From positions 1-5,062 of the forward strand of contig DAOVYW010000181.1 of assembly GCA_030635415.1 (NCBI GenBank): a stretch of 5,062 bases of DNA, written 5' to 3'. The translations under genes and the position numbers were made by a program. Shown piece by piece: positions 1 to 5,062 of this stretch; the first letter of the stretch is position 1, and each line of letters opens with the position of its first letter. A model generated the notes under the pieces. That model saw nothing but the letters and a program-made list of their open reading frames with translations, did no database searches and was not told where the DNA came from. This DNA comes from Candidatus Firestoneibacteriota bacterium. Its GTDB lineage: Bacteria > Oederibacteriota > JAAXVQ01 > JAUVAV01.

Positions 1-110
1 AAACGCCACTACAATTTAGCATGTAATCTTGCAATTATTTTCTCTGCCATCCCCACGCCCAAGAGCAGCCAGAACCAAGAGTAATTATTCCTGTCTCCAT
101 GTACCCGCGC
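1..110. other. Region downstream of etfB, no recognisable gene
   Basis: No gene can be supported in these bases. On the minus strand the etfB reading frame continues open after its TAA for 33 codons to a TAG at 9-11. That stretch includes a hydrophobic patch (YSWFWLLLGVG) and a possible ATG at 48-50, which would give a 13-residue peptide. I see no properly spaced ribosome binding site and recognise no family. The usual partner gene etfA does not begin here: none of the three minus frames shows an EtfA-like N-terminus. No terminator hairpin is visible, so the transcript may continue past the window edge. Confidence 0.5.
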
Positions 111-902
111 TTATTTTATCATATTCAAGGCTTTGACTTTCTGACTCAACACAGCCGCAGCCTGCGCCGCATTACCTTCAATTTTCTCACCCTTGTACTC
201 CCGCTGTGGAGTAAAGGTTTTTAATACCCGTGTGGGTGAACCTTGCAATCCCGCCTGAGCAGTATCAAAACCGGATATATCCCCGACGCCCCAAATAATT
301 GGTTCATATTTTTTCGCTTTCATTTTCCCCCTTAGGGATTCCTGACGCGGTTCATTTATTTCCTTGACCACGCTGATCAAAGCGGGCAGCGGACTTTCCA
401 CAACATCATAACCGTCTTCCATTAATCGCTGAGCCCGGATAGCGGTACCGCTGATTTCCTCTATTTTCCGGACCCAGGAAATGATGGGCAAATCCAGGCA
501 GGCGGCTACTTCCGGACCAACCTGCGCTGTATCTCCATCTACGGCTTGCTTGCCAGTGATAATTAATTGGTAATCACCGATTTTTTTAAGCACCTGGGAG
601 AGCGTATAGGCTGTGGCCCAGGTATCCGAACCCGCAACCTGTTTGTCGGTGATTAAATATCCTTCATCTGCTCCCATACCTATCGCCGTACGGATAACTT
701 CCTTGCTCAAAGGCGGTCCCATAGTAATTATGGTAACTTTCCCGCCTAATTTTTCCTTAATCCTAAGCCCTTCCTCAATAGCATGTTTATCAAAGGGATT
801 TATAATACTCTCCACCCCGTCACGTATCAAGGTGCCGGTATCAGGGTTAATCTTCACGTTGGTAGTGGCAACTACCTGCTTGATTAATACAACTATATTC
901 AT
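111..902 (-). CDS. etfB: Electron transfer flavoprotein beta subunit (EtfB)
   Basis: This is the beta subunit of the cytoplasmic EtfAB heterodimer, which carries electrons between acyl-CoA dehydrogenases and other redox partners. The protein has 263 residues, a normal family length. It opens with MNIVVLIKQV and the INPDTGTLIRDGV segment (18-30) typical of clostridial EtfB. GKQAVDGDTAQVGP at 117-130 is the nucleotide-binding loop; from memory it resembles the form seen in Etfs that bind FAD in the beta subunit and bifurcate electrons, rather than the AMP-binding mitochondrial form. NEPRQESLRGKMKAKK at 183-198 corresponds to the partner-recognition loop, with L190 in the place of the anchoring leucine of human ETF. 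GSPTRV at 221-226 is another family motif. The ATG is preceded by AGGAGGG (911-917) with 8 bases of spacing. The gene starts 21 bases after the acyl-CoA dehydrogenase stop, which fits one transcript. The family call is very secure; bifurcation is only an inference. Confidence 0.97.
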   Translation of the reverse strand: MNIVVLIKQVVATTNVKINPDTGTLIRDGVESIINPFDKHAIEEGLRIKEKLGGKVTIITMGPPLSKEVIRTAIGMGADEGYLITDKQVAGSDTWATAYTLSQVLKKIGDYQLIITGKQAVDGDTAQVGPEVAACLDLPIISWVRKIEEISGTAIRAQRLMEDGYDVVESPLPALISVVKEINEPRQESLRGKMKAKKYEPIIWGVGDISGFDTAQAGLQGSPTRVLKTFTPQREYKGEKIEGNAAQAAAVLSQKVKALNMIK

Positions 903-923
903 TTCAAAAACCCTCCTGCTTAA

Positions 924-2081
924 TTACCCGCTCTTGGCAGCTTCCTTGATCATCTGCAAGGCTATCTCGTTACGCTGAATTTGGTTGGTTCCCTCGTAAA
1001 TCTGCGTAATTTTCGCGTCCCGCATCATTTTTTCCACCGGGTATTCCCGCATATAACCATACCCACCCATGACCTGTACCGCATCCGTTGTCACCTTCAT
1101 GGCTACGTCTGAGGCAAACAGCTTGGACATAGCCGAATGTTTGGCATAATGTTTTTCCCCGGAATCGATAGTTCTGGCCGTGGCATAAAGCAGAGCCCGG
1201 GCGGCCTCTACCTGCGTCGCCATATCCGCTAATATATGCTGAACCGCCTGAATACTGGCTATGGGCTGTCCGAATTGAACCCGTTGGCGGGAATAATTCA
1301 GCGCTTCATCCAGAGCCCCGGCGGCAATTCCCAGTGCCTGAGACCCCACGCCCGGCCGGGAAGTATTAAGGGTGTTTACGGCCACAATAAATCCCAGGCC
1401 CTCCCGGGATAAAATATTTTTAGCCGGCACCCGGCAATTAGAAAATACCAATTCACGGGTGGAAGAGGCACGGATTCCCATTTTATCCTCTTTTTTTCCG
1501 AATTCAAATCCAGGAGTGCCTTTTTCCACAATAAAAGCCGTGGCTCCCCGCGTTCCCTTGGCTTTATTGGTCATGGCGATCACCGTATAGGTCTCGGCTT
1601 CACCGCCGTTGGTAATCCATTGTTTGGTCCCATTGAGAATGTAATCGTCTCCATCCCGCAAGGCCGTGGTCTGCATATTTCCGGCATCTGAACCGGCGTT
1701 CGCCTCGGTTAAGCCAAAAGCCGCCAGTTTTTTTCCCGCCGCAATATCGGGGAGATATTTAGCCTTCTGCTCTTCATTTCCATAAAGCAGGATCGGAAAA
1801 GTTCCCAGGGCCGTAGCGGCCATGGATAAGGAAATTCCGCCGCAAACCTTGGACAGCTCTTCTACTGCCAGGCAAAGTTCGAAAACGCCCCCACCCATAC
1901 CATTATACTTTTCAGGAATATACAGACCCATGAGATCAGCCGCGGCCATTTCCTTGACAATATCCCAGGGAAAAACCCCTTCTTCATCGTACTTGGCGCG
2001 CACCGGCTTAATCTTGGTCTGCGCTAATTCACGCGCAGTATCCATAATCATTTTCTGCTCTTCGGTTAAAAAATAATTCAT
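924..2081 (-). CDS. Acyl-CoA dehydrogenase, short-chain/butyryl-CoA type
   Basis: This FAD enzyme catalyses alpha,beta-dehydrogenation of an acyl-CoA thioester, or the reverse enoyl-CoA reduction, exchanging electrons with EtfAB. Its 385 residues are close to the 380 or so usual for the soluble family. The N-terminal helical domain (about 1-120) is followed by a beta domain with GLTEANAGSD at 123-132 and WITNGG at 155-160, which contact FAD and substrate. The C-terminal helical domain carries RQRVQFGQPI (265-274), the second family signature QVMGGYGYMREYPVEKMMRD (336-355) and IYEGTNQIQ (361-369). E363 is in the position of the catalytic base of short- and medium-chain enzymes. The ATG overlaps the rnc TGA (ATGA), and the strong AAGGAGG site (2086-2092) lies inside the last rnc codons, so translation is probably coupled. 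etfB follows after 21 bases. Chain-length specificity cannot be read from the sequence, so no bcd symbol is given. Confidence 0.96.
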   Translation of the reverse strand: MNYFLTEEQKMIMDTARELAQTKIKPVRAKYDEEGVFPWDIVKEMAAADLMGLYIPEKYNGMGGGVFELCLAVEELSKVCGGISLSMAATALGTFPILLYGNEEQKAKYLPDIAAGKKLAAFGLTEANAGSDAGNMQTTALRDGDDYILNGTKQWITNGGEAETYTVIAMTNKAKGTRGATAFIVEKGTPGFEFGKKEDKMGIRASSTRELVFSNCRVPAKNILSREGLGFIVAVNTLNTSRPGVGSQALGIAAGALDEALNYSRQRVQFGQPIASIQAVQHILADMATQVEAARALLYATARTIDSGEKHYAKHSAMSKLFASDVAMKVTTDAVQVMGGYGYMREYPVEKMMRDAKITQIYEGTNQIQRNEIALQMIKEAAKSG

Positions 2082-2806
2082 GCTTCCTCCTTTTTTAACT
2101 TTGACAAAGCCTCGGCCGCCGCGTCTTGGGCCGCCTGCTTTTTTGTTCGCCCCCGGCCTTGTCCATATATCCGGCCGGAAATCAAGACCGCCATAACATA
2201 CTGCCGCTCATGATCGGGTCCGGTCTCCTGCTCTATGCGGTAAACCGGCGGAGCTTTTTTCCGCTTATGGCAAAACTCCTGGAGCAGTGATTTATAATCT
2301 TGCTGACCCGGTTCTTTAATTTCCCGTTCGATCTCTGTTTCCCAGTACTTAAGAATAAATTTTTCCGCGGCTGTAAATCCGCAGGTAATAAATACCGCTC
2401 CAATCACTGCTTCCATGGTATCGGCCAGCAAGGATATGCGTTCACGGCCTCCGGATAGTTCTTCTCCATGACCAAGCAACAGCGCCGGACCCAATTCCAG
2501 CCTTCGGGCATGCCGCGCCAAAATCGCAGTGCAAACCAACCCGGCTTTAGCTTTGGTTAATTCCCCTTCATCCGCTTGGGGAAGCTCATTATACAGCTGC
2601 TTGGCAATAACCAATCCCAACACGGAATCACCCAGATATTCCAGACGTTCATTGGTTTCAGGAAAGTCTAAACCGGAGCGGTCCAAACTTTCATTCACCC
2701 AGGAACGATGTGTTAAAGCTGAACGAAACATCTCGCGGGCGGCAGGTTCGGCCTCGATTTCCCGCATAATCCCCCCAATAACCTGTTCATGCTGATGAGC
2801 TGTCAT
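2078..2806 (-). CDS. rnc: Ribonuclease III
   Basis: This is the double-strand-specific endoribonuclease that processes rRNA precursors and other structured RNAs in the cytoplasm. It has 242 residues, between the E. coli (226) and B. subtilis (249) lengths. The N-terminal catalytic domain contains ALTHRS (30-35), the signature NERLEYLGDSVL (52-63) and LLADTMEAVIGAVF (126-139). E53, D60, D129 and E132 match the four metal-binding acidic residues of E. coli (E38, D45, D114, E117), so the enzyme should be active. The C-terminal double-stranded RNA-binding domain runs from about 169 to 238 and ends in the KKQAAQDAAAEAL helix (222-234). The ATG at 2806 gives a complete first helix, but no ribosome binding site is visible before it. 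A second ATG at codon 14 follows a G-run and would shorten helix 1. The 3' end overlaps the acyl-CoA dehydrogenase start by 4 bases. Confidence 0.97.
   Translation of the reverse strand: MTAHQHEQVIGGIMREIEAEPAAREMFRSALTHRSWVNESLDRSGLDFPETNERLEYLGDSVLGLVIAKQLYNELPQADEGELTKAKAGLVCTAILARHARRLELGPALLLGHGEELSGGRERISLLADTMEAVIGAVFITCGFTAAEKFILKYWETEIEREIKEPGQQDYKSLLQEFCHKRKKAPPVYRIEQETGPDHERQYVMAVLISGRIYGQGRGRTKKQAAQDAAAEALSKLKKEEA
2086..2092 (-). promoter_or_regulatory. Ribosome binding site of acyl-CoA dehydrogenase inside rnc
   Basis: AAGGAGG on the minus strand, four bases before the ATG at 2081. It is encoded by the KKEEA tail of RNase III. Site and start codon both lie within or across the end of rnc, which fixes the start choice and suggests that ribosomes finishing rnc can re-initiate directly. 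Confidence 0.85.
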
Positions 2807-2810
2807 GATA

Positions 2811-2876
2811 TTATGGGATATATTCAGGCAGTGCCGCCATCATCTGTTTTACAACCAGTTCCCCTAATTTTGTCAT
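2811..2876 (-). CDS. Possible 21-codon coupling ORF between fabF and rnc
   Basis: An ATG directly follows the fabF TAA, in the same frame, and opens a 21-residue ORF (begins MTKLGELVVK, ends LPEYIP). Its TAA lies four bases before the rnc ATG, so the ORF fills the whole gap between the two genes. It has no strong ribosome binding site of its own, and neither does rnc. One reading is translational coupling: ribosomes ending fabF re-initiate here, and ribosomes ending here re-initiate at rnc. Alternatives are chance, or an older rnc N-terminal extension put out of frame by a one-base change. No family is recognised, and the peptide itself need not have a function. Confidence 0.3.
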   Translation of the reverse strand: MTKLGELVVKQMMAALPEYIP

Positions 2877-4118
2877 TTAATCTTCAAAACGTTTTACCAG
2901 CAGGGAAACGTTATGTCCTCCAAATCCGAAAGAATTGGTTATCACATTTCTAACCTCGGTTTTTCTCGGCCCTTCCGGAATAAAATCGAGATCACATTGA
3001 GGATCAGGATTCTCCAGGTTCTTGGTAGCATGCAAAATTTGTTCCTGAATGGATTTTACCACGGCTACAAATTCAATTCCTCCGGCCGCTCCCAAGGTGT
3101 GGCCAATCATGGACTTGGTGGAAGATATCGCCAGCTTATACGCGTAATCGCCGAATACTTTTTTAATCGCAAGACATTCCGTAATATCCCCCTGCAGAGT
3201 GGAAGTTCCATGAGCGTTAATATAATTAATTTCCTCGGGTCTTACTCCGGCGTCTTGCATAGCCAGGATCATGGCCTGAGCGCCACCGGAGCCATCCGGC
3301 AAGGGCGCGGTCATATGGTGAGCGTCATCCGACATGCCGTAGCCGCCAATCTCGGCTAATATTTTCGCGCTCCGCGCTTGCGCGTGTTCCAGGGACTCCA
3401 GCACTGCCAGACCCGATCCTTCAGCTATTACAAATCCGTCCCGATCGCGGTCAAAAGGACGGCTCGCTCGTTGGGGCTCTTCATTTCTAAGCGAGAGTGC
3501 TTTGGCCGAACAAAAACCAGCCACCGAGATTGGCGTAACCGCCGATTCCGTGCCCCCCGCGATAATAACATCGGCATCCCCACGCTGAATCAAGCGGGTG
3601 GCATCAGCTAGAGCATTATTACCAGAAGCGCAGGCCGTCACCACAGCCACGTTAGGCCCTTTAAAACCATTTTTAATCGCAATCTGGCCGGGTGCCATAT
3701 TCGGGATCATCATGGGTACCAGAAACGGTGAAACCCGGCCTGGTCCTTTACTGATTAAAACCCTGGTTTGAGCTTCCGCTACTCCGATCCCGCCGATTCC
3801 GCATCCGATAACTACTCCTATCCGGTTCCGGTCTACCAAGTCCATATTCAAACCGGAATGCCGTAAAGCCTCGTGCGCGGCAGCCAGGGCGTATTGAACA
3901 AAAAAGTCCATGCGTCTGGCTTCCTTGCGATCAACCAGGGCAGAGGGATCAAAATCACGCATCTCACCGGCAATCCGGGAATCAAATCCGGTGCAGTCAA
4001 AATGGGTCATCGGGCCAATACCGGAATTCCCGGCCAGAATATTTTTCCAGAATGATTCAACATCATTGCCTAACGGCGTAATCACACCCAGACCTGTCAC
4101 TACTACACGTTTTGTCAT
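2877..4118 (-). CDS. fabF: 3-oxoacyl-ACP synthase II (FabF)
   Basis: This is the elongating condensing enzyme of type II fatty acid synthesis. It joins malonyl-ACP to an acyl-ACP with release of CO2, in the cytoplasm. From the ATG at 4118 the protein is 413 residues, the E. coli FabF length, and key residues fall at the same numbers: C163 in TACASG (nucleophile), H303 in NAHGTST, K335 and H340 in STKSMIGH, and the acyl-pocket gate I108 in GCGIGG. T305 and T307 are the malonyl-site threonines. The C-terminal NSFGFGGHN loop is present. The N-terminus MTKRVVVTGLG matches the family and favours the ATG. An in-frame TTG at 4130 would add four residues (MRGF) and has AGGA at better spacing; the ATG has only GAGGG three bases away. 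The gene follows a 474-base gap and terminator after acpP, so its transcription may be at least partly separate. The product call is very secure. Confidence 0.97.
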   Translation of the reverse strand: MTKRVVVTGLGVITPLGNDVESFWKNILAGNSGIGPMTHFDCTGFDSRIAGEMRDFDPSALVDRKEARRMDFFVQYALAAAHEALRHSGLNMDLVDRNRIGVVIGCGIGGIGVAEAQTRVLISKGPGRVSPFLVPMMIPNMAPGQIAIKNGFKGPNVAVVTACASGNNALADATRLIQRGDADVIIAGGTESAVTPISVAGFCSAKALSLRNEEPQRASRPFDRDRDGFVIAEGSGLAVLESLEHAQARSAKILAEIGGYGMSDDAHHMTAPLPDGSGGAQAMILAMQDAGVRPEEINYINAHGTSTLQGDITECLAIKKVFGDYAYKLAISSTKSMIGHTLGAAGGIEFVAVVKSIQEQILHATKNLENPDPQCDLDFIPEGPRKTEVRNVITNSFGFGGHNVSLLVKRFED

Positions 4119-4180
4119 AAACCCTCGCAAAAAATTATCCTGATTTTTGTAAATGGAAGTGTCACAATAAATATTCTCGA

Positions 4181-4207
4181 ATTATTTTTCTAAGCATATC
4201 ATTTCAA
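4181..4207 (-). promoter_or_regulatory. Weak candidate sigma-A promoter for fabF
   Basis: TTGAAA (4207-4202) and AATAAT (4186-4181) on the minus strand each match the consensus -35 and -10 hexamers at five of six positions, but the spacer is only 15 bases. It lies 63 bases before the fabF ATG and downstream of the acpP terminator, where a fabF promoter would be expected. The short spacer and the AT-rich surroundings keep this tentative. Confidence 0.25.
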
Positions 4208-4282
4208 GGCACAGCCCTGGACTAAATCATATCCCAAACAAGCCAAGAAATACCCAAAAATCTTTTTACATTCAATGTTTTC

Positions 4283-4320
4283 GCGAATAACGCCCCGCTA
4301 ACGCTGGGAATGACATTCGC
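4283..4320 (-). repeat. Nested inverted repeat in the fabF leader
   Basis: An outer arm GCGAAT/ATTCGC (4315-4320 and 4283-4288) encloses an inner CCC-GC/GC-GGG stem around a four-base loop (4293-4308), with unpaired bases between the two stems. No T-run follows in the minus direction, so it is not an intrinsic terminator. It could be RNA structure in the fabF 5' leader. The right side also contains an interrupted palindrome, GAATGACATTC (4308-4318). Confidence 0.4.
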
Positions 4321-4341
4321 TCGTTTGCAACCTTACAGCCC

Positions 4342-4361
4342 ATTCTCTGCAAGATGAGAAT
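4342..4361 (-). repeat. Short inverted repeat in the fabF leader
   Basis: ATTCTC and GAGAAT arms of six bases enclose an eight-base loop. The flanking bases create a second copy of the ATTCGC word (plus strand 4360-4365) that could compete for the GCGAAT arm of the neighbouring nested repeat. The function is unknown. Confidence 0.3.
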
Positions 4362-4381
4362 TCGCGGTAACTTATTTAAAA

Positions 4382-4425
4382 ACGCAAAAATTCCCCCGCC
4401 CGTTTAATTGCTACGGACGGGGGAA
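4382..4425 (-). terminator. Intrinsic terminator after acpP
   Basis: On the minus strand a 13-base stem (arms 4413-4425 and 4391-4403, rich in G and C) closes a nine-base loop and is followed at once by TTTTTGCGTTTTT. The single imperfect pair is a G-U wobble in minus-strand RNA but an A-C mismatch in plus-strand RNA, which supports termination of transcripts coming from acpP. It lies about 170 bases past the acpP stop and before fabF, so it could separate acpP expression from fabF or allow only partial read-through. Confidence 0.85.
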
Positions 4426-4449
4426 CCCATTTTTTCCGGAAATCGTCCG
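4414..4449 (-). promoter_or_regulatory. Possible antiterminator pairing
   Basis: In minus-strand RNA, CGGACG at 4449-4444 can pair with CGUCCG at 4419-4414, which is part of the first arm of the acpP terminator. A nested GGAA/TTCC pair could extend the structure. The two folds exclude each other, as in an attenuator. The alternative stem is much shorter than the terminator, so without a ligand or protein the terminator should win. This is inference from pairing alone. Confidence 0.3.
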
Positions 4450-4486
4450 CCCATCTGAATATACCTTTGCTGCTCACCTTTTCCAG

Positions 4487-4513
4487 TTATCCTCTGCTCC
4501 ACTGCAAGGATAA
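4487..4513 (-). repeat. Hairpin downstream of acpP
   Basis: TTATCC and GGATAA arms of six bases (4487-4492, 4508-4513) enclose an inner TGC/GCA pairing, giving a stem-loop of 27 bases in the acpP 3' region. No T-run follows on the minus strand. It may protect the acpP mRNA 3' end or form part of a structured element leading into the terminator. Confidence 0.4.
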
Positions 4514-4592
4514 AAATAACTTAGCGGCCGTTACCAGCTTCCCTCTCAGGGTTTTAAAAAAACAAAAAGGGAGTTCGTATGTCTGATGCCTT

Positions 4593-4838
4593 TTAGGCTT
4601 GCGTCACATTTGCATGGGTCTTGATAAAGTTCATAGCATCACCCACGGTTTTCAGCTTCTCAGCTTCCTCATCAGGAACATCCATATTAAACTCTTCCTC
4701 CAAGGCCATAATCAACTCCACAATATCCAGGGAGTCGGCCCCTAAATCTTCCATAAAAGAAGCCTCTTTAGTTACTTCATCGGCATCGACATTCAACTGA
4801 TCTACAATAATCTCTTTAACTTTATCTTCTAATGCCAC
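4593..4838 (-). CDS. acpP: Acyl carrier protein
   Basis: This small acidic carrier holds growing acyl chains as thioesters on 4'-phosphopantetheine during type II fatty acid synthesis. The protein has 81 residues, a normal ACP length. S36 in GADSLD (33-38) is the serine modified by holo-ACP synthase. It is followed by the acidic recognition helix DIVELIMALEEEF (38-50) and then NMDVPDEEAEKLKTVGDA, all standard ACP sequence. The start codon is GTG; it is fixed by the AAGGAGGG site nine bases upstream and by alignment of the ALEDKVKEII start with other ACPs. fabG ends 68 bases upstream and an intrinsic terminator lies about 170 bases downstream, so acpP may be the last gene of the main upstream transcript. 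The call is secure. Confidence 0.98.
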   Translation of the reverse strand: MALEDKVKEIIVDQLNVDADEVTKEASFMEDLGADSLDIVELIMALEEEFNMDVPDEEAEKLKTVGDAMNFIKTHANVTQA

Positions 4839-4847
4839 GCTTTTGCA

Positions 4848-4855
4848 CCCTCCTT
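4848..4855 (-). promoter_or_regulatory. Ribosome binding site of acpP
   Basis: AAGGAGGG on the minus strand, nine bases before the GTG at 4838. Its strength and spacing support the GTG start and fit the high expression expected of ACP. Confidence 0.85.
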
Positions 4856-4906
4856 CTCGACTTGGTAGTATTTCACCTGCGGCTTTAAAAAACCGCTGAT
4901 GTGTTA

Positions 4907-5062
4907 TTAATACATAACCATTCCACCATCTACAGTTATAACCTGGCCCGTAATGTAAGCGGTCTCATCGGATGCCAGCCAACCTGCGGCTTTGGCAATA
5001 TCTTCCGGCTCCCCCGACCTCCCGAGGGGTATCATTTTCTTTACGTTTCCTATAACCTCCTC
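4907..5062 (-). CDS. fabG: 3-oxoacyl-ACP reductase FabG, C-terminal part
   Basis: Only the last 51 codons are in the window; the gene runs in from beyond its right edge. FabG is the NADPH-dependent short-chain dehydrogenase that reduces 3-oxoacyl-ACP to 3-hydroxyacyl-ACP in fatty acid elongation. The visible part has the family's C-terminal features: IPLGRSGEPEDIA, then WLASDETAYITGQVITVDGG and the short end MVMY. LASDEAAYITG followed by a VxGGM ending is characteristic of FabG. The catalytic Ser-Tyr-Lys residues and the Rossmann glycine motif lie outside the window. The gene ends in two in-frame TAA codons (4907-4909 and 4904-4906) and is 68 bases upstream of acpP, the usual order in bacterial fatty acid synthesis clusters. 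Other short-chain dehydrogenases share this tail; the acpP neighbour makes FabG the best call. Confidence 0.93.
   Translation of the reverse strand, partial: EEVIGNVKKMIPLGRSGEPEDIAKAAGWLASDETAYITGQVITVDGGMVMY

Larger units (their letters stand above)
4119..4592. other. Long acpP-fabF intergenic region with inverted repeats
   Basis: This 474-base interval holds no supported protein gene on either strand. Read on the minus strand it has three parts. About 165 bases after acpP contain a hairpin (4487-4513) and an arm able to pair with the terminator stem. The terminator follows at 4382-4425. About 250 bases then lead to fabF, with inverted repeats at 4342-4361 and 4283-4320 and AT-rich sequence near 4180-4210. 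I compared it by eye with T-box, TPP, SAM-I, cobalamin, glycine and c-di-GMP riboswitch consensus motifs and with FapR and FabT operators, and found no convincing match. It most likely carries regulatory signals for fabF and the genes downstream. Confidence 0.6.

Noticed and set aside
9..50. Short ATG frame MAEKIIARLHAKL after etfB
   Set aside because: It has thirteen residues, no convincing ribosome binding site beyond a G-rich run, and no recognisable family. It is too weak to call as a gene.
2913..3359. 148-codon open frame on the plus strand inside fabF
   Set aside because: It lies wholly antisense to a secure fabF with intact catalytic residues, shows no family resemblance and has low-complexity shadow composition. 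The other plus-strand frames (613-978, 1372-1590, 1822-2076, 2529-2795, 3378-3611, 3873-4143) were rejected for the same reason.
4220..4232. ATTTAGTCC upstream of fabF as half of a FapR operator
   Set aside because: No matching second half is present, so the palindrome that FapR requires is missing. No FabT-like palindrome was found either.
4464..4484. GGAA...AGCAGC...AGG words resembling the signal recognition particle RNA loop
   Set aside because: The matching words have wrong spacing, and the long flanking helix of SRP RNA cannot be formed from the surrounding sequence.
4541..4551. CCCTGAGAGGG in minus-strand RNA, containing the CUGAGA word of TPP riboswitches
   Set aside because: The second conserved TPP element and the required helices are absent. 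It is only a four-base stem with a three-base loop.
4879..4896. GCGG/CCGC inverted repeat between fabG and acpP
   Set aside because: The stem is only four bases with an A+T loop and no T-run after it. It is unlikely to terminate transcription, and fabG-acpP are best read as one transcript.

Overview
The window is a stretch of bacterial chromosome, most likely from an anaerobic member of the Bacillota (Clostridia). This is inferred from three things: base composition somewhat under 50% GC by eye, strong AGGAGG-type ribosome binding sites, and a fabG-acpP-fabF-rnc gene order of the kind common in that phylum. Nothing in the window fixes a genus. Every supported gene is on the minus strand, so transcription runs from high to low coordinates. 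The plus-strand open frames are shadows of these genes.

In transcription order the window holds: the last 51 codons of fabG (3-oxoacyl-ACP reductase, 4907-5062, cut by the window edge); acpP (acyl carrier protein, 4593-4838, GTG start); a 474-base gene-free interval (4119-4592) with a strong intrinsic terminator (4382-4425) and several further inverted repeats; fabF (3-oxoacyl-ACP synthase II, 2877-4118); a possible 21-codon ORF filling the gap to rnc (2811-2876); rnc (ribonuclease III, 2078-2806); an acyl-CoA dehydrogenase gene (924-2081) whose ATG overlaps the rnc stop; and etfB (electron transfer flavoprotein beta subunit, 111-902). The last 110 bases hold no recognisable gene.

fabG, acpP and fabF supply the reduction, carrier and condensation functions of type II fatty acid synthesis. 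rnc is a usual neighbour of these genes in Bacillota, where smc and ftsY often follow. Here an acyl-CoA dehydrogenase and etfB follow instead. These two form a flavin-based acyl-CoA oxidation or enoyl-CoA reduction module, and the EtfB sequence resembles those paired with clostridial butyryl-CoA dehydrogenases. So a synthesis and RNA-processing operon runs without a break into an acyl-CoA redox module.

The window looks like ordinary core metabolism with an unusual junction. The points most worth a second look are the rnc/acyl-CoA dehydrogenase overlap, the tiny ORF that could couple fabF translation to an rnc start lacking a ribosome binding site, and the terminator and possible attenuator between acpP and fabF. 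No mobile element, CRISPR array, tRNA or rRNA was seen.
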